64,000 nucleotides of DNA from Bacteroidota bacterium (GTDB lineage: Bacteria; Bacteroidota; Bacteroidia; NS11-12g; UBA955): assembly GCA_016787485.1 (NCBI GenBank), contig JAEUUL010000005.1:69588-133587 (forward strand), written 5' to 3'. The notes beneath the pieces were generated by a model. It saw nothing but the letters and a program-made list of their open reading frames with translations, was not told the origin of the DNA and searched no databases. Both the position numbers and the translations under genes were made by a program. Of this stretch, positions 18,764 through 27,880 are shown piece after piece (within the stretch, counting starts at the first letter, position 1; each line of letters opens with the position of its first letter).

Positions 18764-21256
18764 TTAGTTTTTTTCAAATATTCCTTTTTCAATCATCCCA
18801 AACTTTGATTTTGCGGTCCAAATATACAACCCGGGTTTTAAATTCATCGTATTCATTTTCAAAGCATTACCCTCGGAATTCTGCTCCATCACTTTTTGGC
18901 CGGTCAGGGTAAAGACTTCTGCCTGCGACAGGGCAGCCACTCCCTGCAGTGTAAGCAAACCGGAGCAGGGGTTTGGGTAAGCTGCAATGGTGTTCCGGGA
19001 AAAGACAGGAACCTGGACATGGTTTGCAATGGCTTTTGCCACCACCGTATTGGTGAGCAGGGGGCTTCCGTAATCCTGATAAATACTGGCCCGGTTGCGT
19101 ATACTGGTGCTTACAGGAATCAGATTGGGATCTATGCCGAGTCTGAAACCGATAAACCCGGTGGATGCGGATACTTCCGGATTGCCGTTGGGGTTCGGTG
19201 GCAGCTTGATGTTGCTGAAGGTATATACCAGGATGGCTTTGCCAGGCATATTGGGATTGCTGTATACGTTTCGGGTAAAATTGTGACTGGATCCGGTTTC
19301 CTGAACATAGGATACGTAGTCAGGTATATTCACCGTATCCCTCACCACCACTGTGTTAAGGGTATCCGTTCCGGTATTCGTGAATCGGATAATGTAATCC
19401 AGTTTGCCTGCAGCAGGATTAAACCAGGCAAAACTGTCGCCCGTCGCTATGGGTGGATCCTGGAATTTTGCAGCCGGTGGCAAGTATTGGGTCAGTTGTT
19501 GCTGCAAACTGTCACTGTTGTTCTCATTGTTGTCATCAGCTGCGGGCACGGCTTCGGCACTGAAAAGAACCTGCTGGCTGTTGCTGAAATCTGCAGAAGA
19601 TGCAGTCATTTTTATTTTTACGGTTTTTTCTTCACCCGGATTCAGTGTTCCGGATTTCCAGGTAAGTTTTCCGGCATTGATTACATCGGCCGGAGGATCC
19701 GTTACGATATTTTTGATTTTGCTGTTGAAATGCAGATCAATATTTGCTGAATTGTTGGTGATACCTGTATTTGCTACCGTTACATAATAGTATTCACTGG
19801 TATCGCGGCGCATCAGCCAACCATTGGGTGAGGTAAGTGTAAGCCGCATATCGCTGAAATTGGATTTGCGGAATTGGCACGGAAAATCTACCAACCTGTC
19901 TCCGAATGTGTCAGTGCGGAATGTGTACACAAAATTGTTTGAAAACTGATTGTCGGTATTTTCAATTTTTAAACTGAAGGTACTGGCTGCACTGCGCGAG
20001 AACAAGAGGGTGAAGTATCCGTTTTTATCTACGGGTATTAAATTTTTGGAAGGAGAAATCCGCACCATTCTGCCCGGTAGTTTCTGTTCGTTGAATGAAT
20101 AAGTCCCACTGTTGTCCTTGTCATGAAATACACGGCCTGTGAATCTCACGGCATCTGTATTTATTCTGGCAACTGTAAAACTTTCCGTGAAATTTGTGAG
20201 AAAATTGAAAAATGCACCACCGGTGTACAATTCACCATTAAACAGTTCACAGTAATCCAGCCTGGAAAGCTTTTCAAGGTCACTCACGATTTTGGATCCT
20301 GTATAATGAAACAATCCCTGTCGCCTTGTAGTTCCCGCTGGCCTGGATGAACCGCAGAAATAGGCCATTTTATTCAAAAAGAACAGACTGTTTACAGCAA
20401 ATATGGTGTCATTTGAACTCTGAATGCTGGCTTTTTGCAATACATAATTGTACACACAGATTTTACGCAGTTTGTTGGTGTCATCTTCCACCACCATGGC
20501 CAGAATTCCACCCATCACCGCCAGTTTATTTATGCTGTTGAAGCTCTTGCTTACATCTTTCTGAATAACTGTATCCTTTAAATACGCGAGTCCTCCGCGG
20601 CTTGTTCCCAGCGCCTTGTCGAATCTGCCAGCAATGAACAACCCTGCTTGCGAGGAATCAACTGCCAGGTCATTAACCATCCCGTTTACTCCGTTTACAT
20701 TCCCGCTGCGCACGGCTGAAAGGGTATACGTTTTATCCAGTTTTGCCAGATTCAGACATTCGGTTTGGTTTACCTTGTTGAAAAATCCACCGATATACAG
20801 CGTGTTTTGTACAAATGCGAGGGCATTGACAACCGCACCGCTGGAATTGTAGGAAAAGTCAAGGTCGGCTTTCCATCCGTTGGATACATTATTGACATCT
20901 ATCCAGACTACACAGCTTTTGCTGCTGGCAGGCGATTGGAATATACCCGAGAGATAGATTCGGCCTCCGGTAAAGGCAACATCGGTAAATTCCACCTTAC
21001 GGCCTAAGGATTTCATCAGTTTCAGGGAGGGGTAGGGTTTCCATGTGTTGCCGGTTTTGATGGACAACTGATAAGTGCCTCCATCTGTATTTTCATTCAG
21101 TGTCTGAATCACACAAAGTTTTCCCTGTCTGACTTTCATCAGACTTACAGGTTTTAAAAAGGGAAATTCTTCAGGCACCAATGCCTGCGCAGTTGCCTTT
21201 CCCCCCAGCAGGCAGCCGATGATAATGATACCCAGTTGAATTCTCTTCCCTCTCAT
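18764..21256 (-). CDS. Large T9SS cargo with DUF11-like region
   Basis: An 830-residue exported protein with the signal peptide MRGKRIQLGIIIIGCLLGGKATAQ. The first ~370 residues look like a degenerate propeller of delta-60-like or kelch-like strands (LYIGGFFNKVNQT, LFIAGRFDKALG, LYTGGAFFNF). A short SdrD/B-like segment follows (GRVFHDKDNSGTYSFNEQKLPGRMVRI), with a calcium-loop-like DKDNSGTY. Residues ~500-730 resemble DUF11/CARDB repeats (VTVANTGITNNSANIDL, IIRFTNTGTDTLNTVVVRDTV). The end is a T9SS type-A domain (AAYPNPCSGLLTLQG ... GIFEKN). It precedes the PKD gene by 64 bp and follows the sigma/anti-sigma pair by 3 bp, so co-transcription is likely. Confidence 0.85.
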   Translation of the reverse strand: MRGKRIQLGIIIIGCLLGGKATAQALVPEEFPFLKPVSLMKVRQGKLCVIQTLNENTDGGTYQLSIKTGNTWKPYPSLKLMKSLGRKVEFTDVAFTGGRIYLSGIFQSPASSKSCVVWIDVNNVSNGWKADLDFSYNSSGAVVNALAFVQNTLYIGGFFNKVNQTECLNLAKLDKTYTLSAVRSGNVNGVNGMVNDLAVDSSQAGLFIAGRFDKALGTSRGGLAYLKDTVIQKDVSKSFNSINKLAVMGGILAMVVEDDTNKLRKICVYNYVLQKASIQSSNDTIFAVNSLFFLNKMAYFCGSSRPAGTTRRQGLFHYTGSKIVSDLEKLSRLDYCELFNGELYTGGAFFNFLTNFTESFTVARINTDAVRFTGRVFHDKDNSGTYSFNEQKLPGRMVRISPSKNLIPVDKNGYFTLLFSRSAASTFSLKIENTDNQFSNNFVYTFRTDTFGDRLVDFPCQFRKSNFSDMRLTLTSPNGWLMRRDTSEYYYVTVANTGITNNSANIDLHFNSKIKNIVTDPPADVINAGKLTWKSGTLNPGEEKTVKIKMTASSADFSNSQQVLFSAEAVPAADDNNENNSDSLQQQLTQYLPPAAKFQDPPIATGDSFAWFNPAAGKLDYIIRFTNTGTDTLNTVVVRDTVNIPDYVSYVQETGSSHNFTRNVYSNPNMPGKAILVYTFSNIKLPPNPNGNPEVSASTGFIGFRLGIDPNLIPVSTSIRNRASIYQDYGSPLLTNTVVAKAIANHVQVPVFSRNTIAAYPNPCSGLLTLQGVAALSQAEVFTLTGQKVMEQNSEGNALKMNTMNLKPGLYIWTAKSKFGMIEKGIFEKN

Positions 21257-21259
21257 AGT

Positions 21260-22660
21260 TTAGAATTTAAATCCAGCCCTCAGTTGCAGTCCGTACATGA
21301 TGTTCCTTTGATTCCATGGTGTGTTTTTCCAGGTTTGTGATATATAATACAATCCGGTGGTCTGAACCCCCAAATCAAATTTGGGCAAATGGTACTGAAT
21401 GCCCAGATTGACACCTGTTCCTGCCCGAAATTTGCGCAGAAATTCGCTTGCATCTAAAGTCGCTGATGTGTAATCTGCCTGTTTGCCAAGTTTGTATTGC
21501 CAATAGTCTGCCGGCTGACCCAGATACGGATTGGCTACCTGCCTGTTTGACGAGGCCAGAACGCCAAAAGTTGCCTGCAAACCTGTGTTTAAATCCCATT
21601 GATTGTTCAGTCTGATGGTATGACGCACACCCAGCGGTATTTCTGCCCAAAGTTGGGTTTGGCGGTTACCACTGCGGTTACCTATCGTTACAACAGAATC
21701 TTTCCATTGCACCGCAAGGTGGTACAATGTATCGCCCTGCATATTCTGATAAGGTATCCACCGGGTGGCTATTTTTACTTTGTATTCTGTACCCGCCAGA
21801 GTTTGAGCCGAAGCATCTGCCCCGATACCACTGTACAGGTAAATGTTCTTAACTTGGATTCCGGCACCGGCTTCCGCACGGAAGTGAATGGCAGGAATGG
21901 CTGTGGTTAACAATTGTGTGCCTTCCCAATTGCCTGATGGGGTTGAACTGTTCAGTTTACCCGGGCTATACAAAAGGCCGGCCTGGGCATAGCATTCAAG
22001 CCCGGATTTGGGTCCGCCGTCCGGGTTTTTACCTTTAGCAGCTTTCCAGTTGTGCAGGAAACCCAGCATCATATTTTGCAACAGTACCGGCCATTGACGC
22101 AGCGATGCTCCTTTCAGACTGCCAAATCCGGGTTTGGGTTCATGGATTGTGGTTCCTTCGCTTACCCCTTCTTCTGGATCTGCGGGTATGCTTATTCCCC
22201 GTTCTGCAGGTTTTGGCGGAGGATATATATTGTTGACCGGATTGGTGTTATGTGCTACTTTGGTATTGTTTCTTTCCGCAGCCTGTGCAGCCGAGAACTC
22301 CTTGCGCAGAATGCCGGACTCTTTTGTATTGGGCTCCACACCAGTCCCGTTGTCCGCAATTACATTTTCAGGTGTTTTACCTGGTGCCGGTTGTTCCTGA
22401 GCAGTTATTTTACCTGCAGCCGGTAAGCTTTGTTGTGCAGAACCCAACCAGTAAGCGGCGCCACTACCCGCGAGCAAAAGGGCCAGCAAGCCCCAACGGC
22501 GTTTGCGGGAATCTTTGAACCATGCAATGATACCTCTGCGGCGTTCCGGCTTCTGCAATCCGGCCTCTATTGCATTCCAGTCCATGTCCGTAACAGGCAT
22601 CTCAAAGCCTTCGAATGCATTGCGCAGCGAGTCTTCAATATGGTCGAAACGGTTATCCAC
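21260..22660 (-). CDS. Anti-sigma-like inner-membrane segment fused to an outer-membrane barrel domain
   Basis: A 466-residue protein. The N-terminal ~60 residues are cytoplasmic and acidic (MDNRFDHIEDSLRNAFEGFEMPVTDMDWNAI). One transmembrane helix follows (WGLLALLLAGSGAAYWLG), then a proline-rich periplasmic linker (~80-200), then ~250 residues with alternating beta-strand character ending in LQLRAGFKF, like OMP_b-brl families. The stop/start overlap with the ECF sigma gene (8 bp) suggests it controls that factor. This layout recurs in Bacteroidota next to ECF sigma genes. The anti-sigma role is inferred from position and topology; no zinc-binding ASD motif is visible. Next downstream, 3 bp away, is the DUF11 cargo. 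Confidence 0.75.
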   Translation of the reverse strand: MDNRFDHIEDSLRNAFEGFEMPVTDMDWNAIEAGLQKPERRRGIIAWFKDSRKRRWGLLALLLAGSGAAYWLGSAQQSLPAAGKITAQEQPAPGKTPENVIADNGTGVEPNTKESGILRKEFSAAQAAERNNTKVAHNTNPVNNIYPPPKPAERGISIPADPEEGVSEGTTIHEPKPGFGSLKGASLRQWPVLLQNMMLGFLHNWKAAKGKNPDGGPKSGLECYAQAGLLYSPGKLNSSTPSGNWEGTQLLTTAIPAIHFRAEAGAGIQVKNIYLYSGIGADASAQTLAGTEYKVKIATRWIPYQNMQGDTLYHLAVQWKDSVVTIGNRSGNRQTQLWAEIPLGVRHTIRLNNQWDLNTGLQATFGVLASSNRQVANPYLGQPADYWQYKLGKQADYTSATLDASEFLRKFRAGTGVNLGIQYHLPKFDLGVQTTGLYYISQTWKNTPWNQRNIMYGLQLRAGFKF

Positions 22661-23201
22661 GGACTACTCCTTTTTTTACCAGTGCATCGAAAATGAATTT
22701 CTTGGCCCTGGCATACTGACTTTTGCTTGTACCCTCCGAAATGCCCAGGGTTTCTGCTATCTGCCGGTGGGTAAATCCTTCCAGACAGTATAAGTTGAAG
22801 ATGACCCTGTATCCTTCCGGCATCTGATCCATCACCAGCAGCACTTCTTTTGCATTACAGGGAAATGAATTGTCTTCATACACTTCGTCCTCAGCCTCTG
22901 CATTGTCAGGCAGGGAATCGAACATTTTGCCGTAGGTACTTATTTTTTTATACTGGTCAATGGCCGTATTGATAAAAATCCGGCCCATCCAGGTGTCCAA
23001 AGCACTATCGCCACGATATTTTTCCAGACTGTTAAACACTTTGATGAATCCCTCCTGAAGGGCGTCGTGAGCATCGTCCTCCGATTTGCAGTAGCGACGA
23101 CACAATCCCAGCATTTTCGGGCCTGCCAGCCTGAAAAGTTGCTGCTGGGCAAGTCTGTCCCCCGCAATACATTTCGCTATGATTTCCTGTATAGCTGTCA
23201 C
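22653..23201 (-). CDS. ECF-type RNA polymerase sigma factor
   Basis: A 182-residue sigma-70 family factor of the extracytoplasmic-function type. Region 2 (~20-90) is visible as LCRRYCKSEDDAHDALQEGFIKVF, and region 4 (~125-178) has the helix-turn-helix GFTHRQIAETLGISEGTSKSQYARAKKFI. The start is GTG at 23201: an in-frame TGA lies immediately upstream and no ATG is available before region 2. It overlaps the anti-sigma-like gene by 8 bp. Its likely targets include the block downstream, because sigma, anti-sigma-like protein and two T9SS cargoes are consecutive on one strand. That regulon is inference. Confidence 0.93.
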   Translation of the reverse strand: MTAIQEIIAKCIAGDRLAQQQLFRLAGPKMLGLCRRYCKSEDDAHDALQEGFIKVFNSLEKYRGDSALDTWMGRIFINTAIDQYKKISTYGKMFDSLPDNAEAEDEVYEDNSFPCNAKEVLLVMDQMPEGYRVIFNLYCLEGFTHRQIAETLGISEGTSKSQYARAKKFIFDALVKKGVVRG

Positions 23202-23294
23202 TCACGATACCCTTTTGTCTGCATCCGTTCAAAAGGGTTGCACCATTTTACGGATTTTTTTGCAAGTTAACTGATTTGCTGCTTTTTCGGGAAA

Positions 23295-24416
23295 TCAGAG
23301 CATCCAGTCCGCTGTAATCCCGTCAGCCAGCAGTCGGCCTTCCAGGGTCAGGGTGCAGCGGGTGCCCTGCCTGATCACCAGTCCCTGTGATTCGGCCCGG
23401 CCTATCAATTCTTCCAGGGTTGCCGCATCCGTGAGGCCAAACGCCAGTAGTTCCGGCAGGTCCACGCCTTCCGTGGTGCGGATGCGGGTGAGCAGGTACT
23501 CGTTGTACATGTCGCGGTTTTCCAGTACTTCCTGCGTAAAACAGGGTTGCAGTTCCTGCCATGCCAGGGTGTACTTGCGGTTGTCTGATACGTTCCAGCG
23601 CCGCAGTCCGGGGATATAACTGTGCGCCGAGGGCCCTATGCCAAGGTAGGGCCGGTTTTTCCAGTAGTTGCTGTTGTGCACCGCCCTGTGTCCCGGTTTG
23701 CTCAGGTTGCTGATTTCATAAAAATCCCAGCCATGTTCTTCCGCATAACGATACAATTTCCGGTATTGTTCCGATTGCCGCTTGTCGTTCACTTCAGGCC
23801 ATTCGCCTTTTGCAATTTTCTTGTTCAGAAAGGTTTTGGGTTCTACCGTGAGGGCATAAGCAGAAATATGGTCTGCTCCGCTGTGAAAAGCCCAGTCCAG
23901 CGTTTCTTCCCACAGGGCATCCGTTAGCCACGGTGAACCGAAGATGAGATCCAGGTTTACTGAGCTGAATCCTGCTTCCAGAGCACGGTCTACAGCTCCC
24001 AGGGAGTCTGCGGCAGTGTGGTTGCGGTGCATATGGTTCAGGTCTTCCTCCCCGAGACTCTGCACTCCTATGCTCAGCCGGTTGATTCCGCTGCGCTTCC
24101 ATGTTAACATTTTTTCCGGCTCCAGATCTTCGGGGTTTGATTCCAGTGTAATCTCCGCACCGGGCACCACATCAAACCACTGGTTCACATCCTGCAGCAA
24201 CTGATCTAGGCCTTCGGCAGGCAGGAGGGAGGGAGTGCCGCCACCGAAATAAACAGATTCCAGACGACGGGTACCCATGAAATCCTTTTCGGTTTCCAGT
24301 TCCTTTCGCATGGCCTGCAACAAGGGTTCCATGTCCCGTGTATTGGTGCTGAAATGAAAATTGCAATAAGAACAAACCCTTCGGCACCAGGGAATGTGGA
24401 AATAGAGGCCGGCCAT
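23295..24416 (-). CDS. hemW: Radical SAM heme chaperone HemW
   Basis: A 373-residue protein of the HemN/HemW family, formerly called oxygen-independent coproporphyrinogen oxidase-like. The start at 24416 gives the canonical opening MAGLYFHIPWCRRVCSYCNF, in which Cys11, Cys15 and Cys18 form the CxxxCxxC site for the SAM-bound 4Fe-4S cluster; the extra 52 upstream codons overlap the divergent gene and are not conserved. Other features are YFGGGTPSLLP, SIGVQSLGEEDL and LIFGSPWLT, plus a C-terminal HemW-like domain. The family is thought to deliver heme rather than oxidise coproporphyrinogen. hemD lies 2.7 kb away on the other strand. Confidence 0.93.
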   Translation of the reverse strand: MAGLYFHIPWCRRVCSYCNFHFSTNTRDMEPLLQAMRKELETEKDFMGTRRLESVYFGGGTPSLLPAEGLDQLLQDVNQWFDVVPGAEITLESNPEDLEPEKMLTWKRSGINRLSIGVQSLGEEDLNHMHRNHTAADSLGAVDRALEAGFSSVNLDLIFGSPWLTDALWEETLDWAFHSGADHISAYALTVEPKTFLNKKIAKGEWPEVNDKRQSEQYRKLYRYAEEHGWDFYEISNLSKPGHRAVHNSNYWKNRPYLGIGPSAHSYIPGLRRWNVSDNRKYTLAWQELQPCFTQEVLENRDMYNEYLLTRIRTTEGVDLPELLAFGLTDAATLEELIGRAESQGLVIRQGTRCTLTLEGRLLADGITADWML

Positions 24417-24420
24417 CTGC

Positions 24421-26148
24421 GTGCAAAATTCGATATTTGCAAGGGACTTGCCACACCGGATACTGCTAATCTCTCTTTTCCTGTATTTCCCGTTTCTGCG
24501 GTCCCAGTTGTCTTGTCCCTGCAGCCCGTCTTCCGGCCAGGTTTTAAAACCGATACAACTGAATGCCGGCAAGGATTCTGTTTCCCTGAATAAGCTGATT
24601 CTTCACTACCAGACCAGAGGATATCTGGGTGCATCAGGGCAAAGGGACAGTGCAGGACAACTGTTTCTCTTTCCTGGTCCTCAATACGCAGTCGTAAGAA
24701 TTTCGGATCCCGGGCAAGTAGCAGGAGACACCCTGTGCTTACCGCCAGCCGATTTGTATACGCTGGCAACTGCCTGGCTGCAGGAAATGGATAATTCAGG
24801 CTATCCGTTTGCAAGATTCCAGTGGTTTGTCTCTAACATCGGTGAGTGCTTGTTATTTCAGCCCCGCAGGGACAAAGGCTTATTCGTTGCTTTTGATTCC
24901 GTCTTGTTTTCGGGTCTGGATTTGAGCCCGGGTGCCATGCGCAGAATCGCAGGAATAAAACCGGGTGAACCCTACAATCAGAGCAAAGTGGATTTGCTCA
25001 GACTGAGGCTGCCTGCCTGTCAGGGAATCATGGCTTCAGCTGCGCCGGCCCTCGAAATCCGGGATGGACGCCTGAGGCTTACTCCCGGAATTTTCAGTAC
25101 AAACCGGGACAGGCTTAGCCTGCTTGCGGGCCTTGCCACCAGTGAAGTGGGGAGGCCGGTATTTACCGGTGAGGCCGATGCTCATTTTTACAATCTTTTC
25201 CGCAATCCTTACTCAGCCTGGCTGCAATGGCGTGGGTTCAGGGCCAGATCTCAGGAATTGCATCTGGGTACAGAATTACCGTACCTTTTTGGTTTGCCCT
25301 GGGTAACGTCTCTTCAGGCGGGGATGGAAAAACTGGACACCTTGTATACAAGGTTTGCCCAGTCGGTGGCATTCCGTATTCCGGTTACCCGTCAATTCAG
25401 AATATCCGTAATTGCTGATTTTGTGACCCGTCGCGGTATTTATGCCGATGTAAATCATGTGCAACAGTTTCGCAATCTCCCTGAGAACCCCGACAGCCGC
25501 AATGCTTTGTATGGCATGGGGCTGGAATGGAACTCACTGAATGACTTGCGTATGCCGGTAAAAGGTCTGTGGATTTCAGGCAAAGCCTCGGCCGGGCAAA
25601 GAACCATCTTGCGTGACAGCCGTCTGGAAACAGTGCAATGGACCAGCAGTGCCGGAAAACTGGAAAATGTGTACGACAGCCTGGCCCGCACCGGCGGATT
25701 AAAAAGCAATCAGTACCGCACGGATGTGCAGGCTGAGTGGTACCTGCCGGTCAGCCGGGTGTGTGTTGTGAAATGGTCTGCGGAATCGCACTGGTTGCAT
25801 CTGCCGGTAATCTATTTCAATGAGTTGGGCCGGTACGGTGGGATAAAAAACATGAGGGGATTCAATGAGCAGAGTATTTTTGCAAACCAGTTTCATATGG
25901 CTACGGCAGAGGCAAGACTTTTATTGGCAGGTTCCGGATTTGCAGGCGCTTTTGTCTCCGCAGGCTATTGGAAAAATGAATCCCGTACCGGTGCTGCCTA
26001 TGGGAACCCGGTGAGTACCGGGATTTCAGCGGCAATTCAAACCCGTGCCGGCATTCTGCAACTCGTTTGGGCGGTAGGTTCTGGAAACGGCCAGTCTATG
26101 AATCTGAACAATTCCAAGTTTCACCTGGGTATAGCCAACCGGTTTTGA
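24421..26148 (+). CDS. BamA/TamA-like outer-membrane protein
   Basis: Up to 575 residues. The GTG at 24421 is 4 bp from the divergent hemW start; a TTG at 24448 would give 566 residues. Neither is clearly better, since no ATG occurs before residue ~122. A hydrophobic leader follows (RILLISLFLYFPFL). Two POTRA-like stretches are visible: LNKLILHYQTRGYLGASG (~55-100) and FDSVLFSGLDLSPGAMRRIAGIKPGEPYNQS (~155-210). The C-terminal ~330 residues look like an Omp85 barrel, with a GGIKNMRGFNEQS string that resembles the conserved (V/I)RG(F/Y) loop-6 motif, and a C-terminal Phe. Roles could be outer-membrane protein insertion or translocation. The TTG start of the DUF4271 gene overlaps its stop codon. 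Confidence 0.8.
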   Translation: MQNSIFARDLPHRILLISLFLYFPFLRSQLSCPCSPSSGQVLKPIQLNAGKDSVSLNKLILHYQTRGYLGASGQRDSAGQLFLFPGPQYAVVRISDPGQVAGDTLCLPPADLYTLATAWLQEMDNSGYPFARFQWFVSNIGECLLFQPRRDKGLFVAFDSVLFSGLDLSPGAMRRIAGIKPGEPYNQSKVDLLRLRLPACQGIMASAAPALEIRDGRLRLTPGIFSTNRDRLSLLAGLATSEVGRPVFTGEADAHFYNLFRNPYSAWLQWRGFRARSQELHLGTELPYLFGLPWVTSLQAGMEKLDTLYTRFAQSVAFRIPVTRQFRISVIADFVTRRGIYADVNHVQQFRNLPENPDSRNALYGMGLEWNSLNDLRMPVKGLWISGKASAGQRTILRDSRLETVQWTSSAGKLENVYDSLARTGGLKSNQYRTDVQAEWYLPVSRVCVVKWSAESHWLHLPVIYFNELGRYGGIKNMRGFNEQSIFANQFHMATAEARLLLAGSGFAGAFVSAGYWKNESRTGAAYGNPVSTGISAAIQTRAGILQLVWAVGSGNGQSMNLNNSKFHLGIANRF

Positions 26149-27092
26149 AATTCAGGTATTTTCTGTGTCTGTTGCTTTGCTTTTCCATCACAGGAACGGC
26201 TCTGGGATTGCCAAGGCCTGCTCCGCAGCAGCAGGCTGAACCCGAAGGGGATATTGTGGTTTCAGACAGTGGTGATATCAGATATGTAACAAAGCACCAT
26301 CCGTTCAAAGACAGTTTACTAACAGATACACTGCGCACACAGTTGTTCAAACCGTTTACAATCCGGTTGCCGGAATCGAAACTGGGCCGGCAGAAAGACC
26401 CGTTTGATCCGTTTGTGCACCCCACCTACTACAGGGTAGGTATGGGCAAATTCTGGTTTTTTGTGGTGAGTCTCATCATTCTCGGGCTCATGCTCTACTA
26501 CCGCAATGCCTTTCCCAAGCAGTTCAATCAACGCCTGAGGGGTATATTTAATGAATATTACTTCAAGGAGTTGCTGTCGGACTTCAGTTTGTCCTTTGCC
26601 TCAGGATCCATAGTGGCTGCCGTATTTACCAATATGGTACTGGCCCAGCTTTTCGTACTGGTGGTGCTTTACTTCAAGTTTGTGCAGCTCAATCTAATTA
26701 TCTTCTATGTGCTGGTTTTGCTGGCCGTGTTTGCATGGAAGGGGCTGCTTTTTCTTTTACAGGGCATACAGGCATGGGTTTTGAACCTGGGTGAGACCAC
26801 CCGGCAACACACCCAGCGGCATATCAATGTGGATACGGCCATGTCTTTGCTTGTTTTTCCATTGGTGAATGTATTGTACTATAACAGTGGCAGATTGCAG
26901 GGATTTCCGGTGGGGGCATGGCTTGCAGGTTTGTTCATCTTATGGGTTGCCGTGCGTATTCTGATTGAGTTTTTCACGATGATTCGCGAAAGGGGTACAT
27001 CTGTGGCAGGTATTTTGTATTTTTGCGCCTTCGAAATTTTGCCGCATGCCGTCCTTATCACGGCGCTGCTTAGAACGTATCAGCTGAAATGA
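26145..27092 (+). CDS. DUF4271 membrane protein
   Basis: Starting at the TTG at 26145, the product is 315 residues. The TTG overlaps the previous stop codon as TTGA and immediately begins a signal/anchor sequence (LKFRYFLCLLLCFSITGTALG), while the longer frame reads through the preceding barrel. After a periplasmic or linker stretch (~25-115) come about six or seven membrane helices, beginning with FWFFVVSLIILGLMLYY and including LAQLFVLVVLYF, IIFYVLVLLAVFAW and GAWLAGLFILWVAV. DUF4271 is a Bacteroidota membrane family of unknown function, and it is commonly placed directly before a uroporphyrinogen-III synthase gene, as here with an ATGA overlap. Confidence 0.82.
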   Translation: MKFRYFLCLLLCFSITGTALGLPRPAPQQQAEPEGDIVVSDSGDIRYVTKHHPFKDSLLTDTLRTQLFKPFTIRLPESKLGRQKDPFDPFVHPTYYRVGMGKFWFFVVSLIILGLMLYYRNAFPKQFNQRLRGIFNEYYFKELLSDFSLSFASGSIVAAVFTNMVLAQLFVLVVLYFKFVQLNLIIFYVLVLLAVFAWKGLLFLLQGIQAWVLNLGETTRQHTQRHINVDTAMSLLVFPLVNVLYYNSGRLQGFPVGAWLAGLFILWVAVRILIEFFTMIRERGTSVAGILYFCAFEILPHAVLITALLRTYQLK

Positions 27093-27859
27093 ACGAAAGA
27101 GAAAAAAAGGTTAAGAGCATCCTCATCACGCAGCCACCGCCGGAACCCGGCAAGAATGTGTATGAGGAAATGGCCAAAAAGAACAAGCTCAAAATTGATT
27201 TCAGGGCGTTTATCCACATCGAACCTCTTACCGCCAAGGAAATCAGGAAACAAAAAATTTCCTTCCCGGATTTCACCGCGATTATCTTCAATGCCAAGAA
27301 TGCCGTAGACAACTTTTTCAACATCGCGGCTGAGATGAAGGTAGAGATGCCGCCCGATACGAAGTACTTTTCCATCAACGAAAGCGTGAGCAACTATGTA
27401 CAGAAGTACATCGTACCCCGCAAACGCAAAATGTTCCATGGCAAAGGCACTGAAAAAGATTTCCTTACCCTGTGTAAAAACCACAGCGGGGAAAAGTTCC
27501 TGTTTCCCTGCTCAGACATACGGAAACCCAGCATCCCGGAGTTTTTCGAGAAGAACAAACTCAACATGCGGGAGTGCATTATCTACCGCACCGTGAGTTC
27601 AGACCTCAGCGACCTGAAGGAAGTGTTTTACGACATTCTGGTTTTCTTCAGCCCGGCAGATATCAAATCCCTGTACGACAACTTTCCGGATTTTGTGCAG
27701 AACAATACCCGCATAGCCGGTTTTGGTGAAAGCACACAAAAAGCCATTCTGGAGCACAACCTCATTCTGGATATTCCAGCCCCTGCAGCGGATTCTCCCA
27801 GTATGCTTGCCGCACTGGAAAAATATGTAGTGCGTGCCAATTCCGAGAAAAAAGGCTGA
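27089..27859 (+). CDS. hemD: Uroporphyrinogen-III synthase
   Basis: A 256-residue protein of the HemD family, which closes hydroxymethylbilane to uroporphyrinogen III with inversion of ring D. HemD is poorly conserved. Recognition rests on the start (KVKSILITQPPPEPGKNVYEEMAK), the two-domain alternating pattern, FTAIIFNAKNAVDNFF near residue 65, YRTVSSDL at the second domain junction, and the C-terminal VFFSPADIKSLYDNF and RIAGFGESTQKAI. The last corresponds to the usual IGxxTxxA motif. The ATG overlaps the DUF4271 stop by 4 bp, indicating translational coupling. No other porphyrin synthesis gene is adjacent except divergent hemW upstream. Confidence 0.88.
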   Translation: MNEREKKVKSILITQPPPEPGKNVYEEMAKKNKLKIDFRAFIHIEPLTAKEIRKQKISFPDFTAIIFNAKNAVDNFFNIAAEMKVEMPPDTKYFSINESVSNYVQKYIVPRKRKMFHGKGTEKDFLTLCKNHSGEKFLFPCSDIRKPSIPEFFEKNKLNMRECIIYRTVSSDLSDLKEVFYDILVFFSPADIKSLYDNFPDFVQNNTRIAGFGESTQKAILEHNLILDIPAPAADSPSMLAALEKYVVRANSEKKG

Positions 27860-27880
27860 TTTCTCCGCAAAGGCTGCCTT

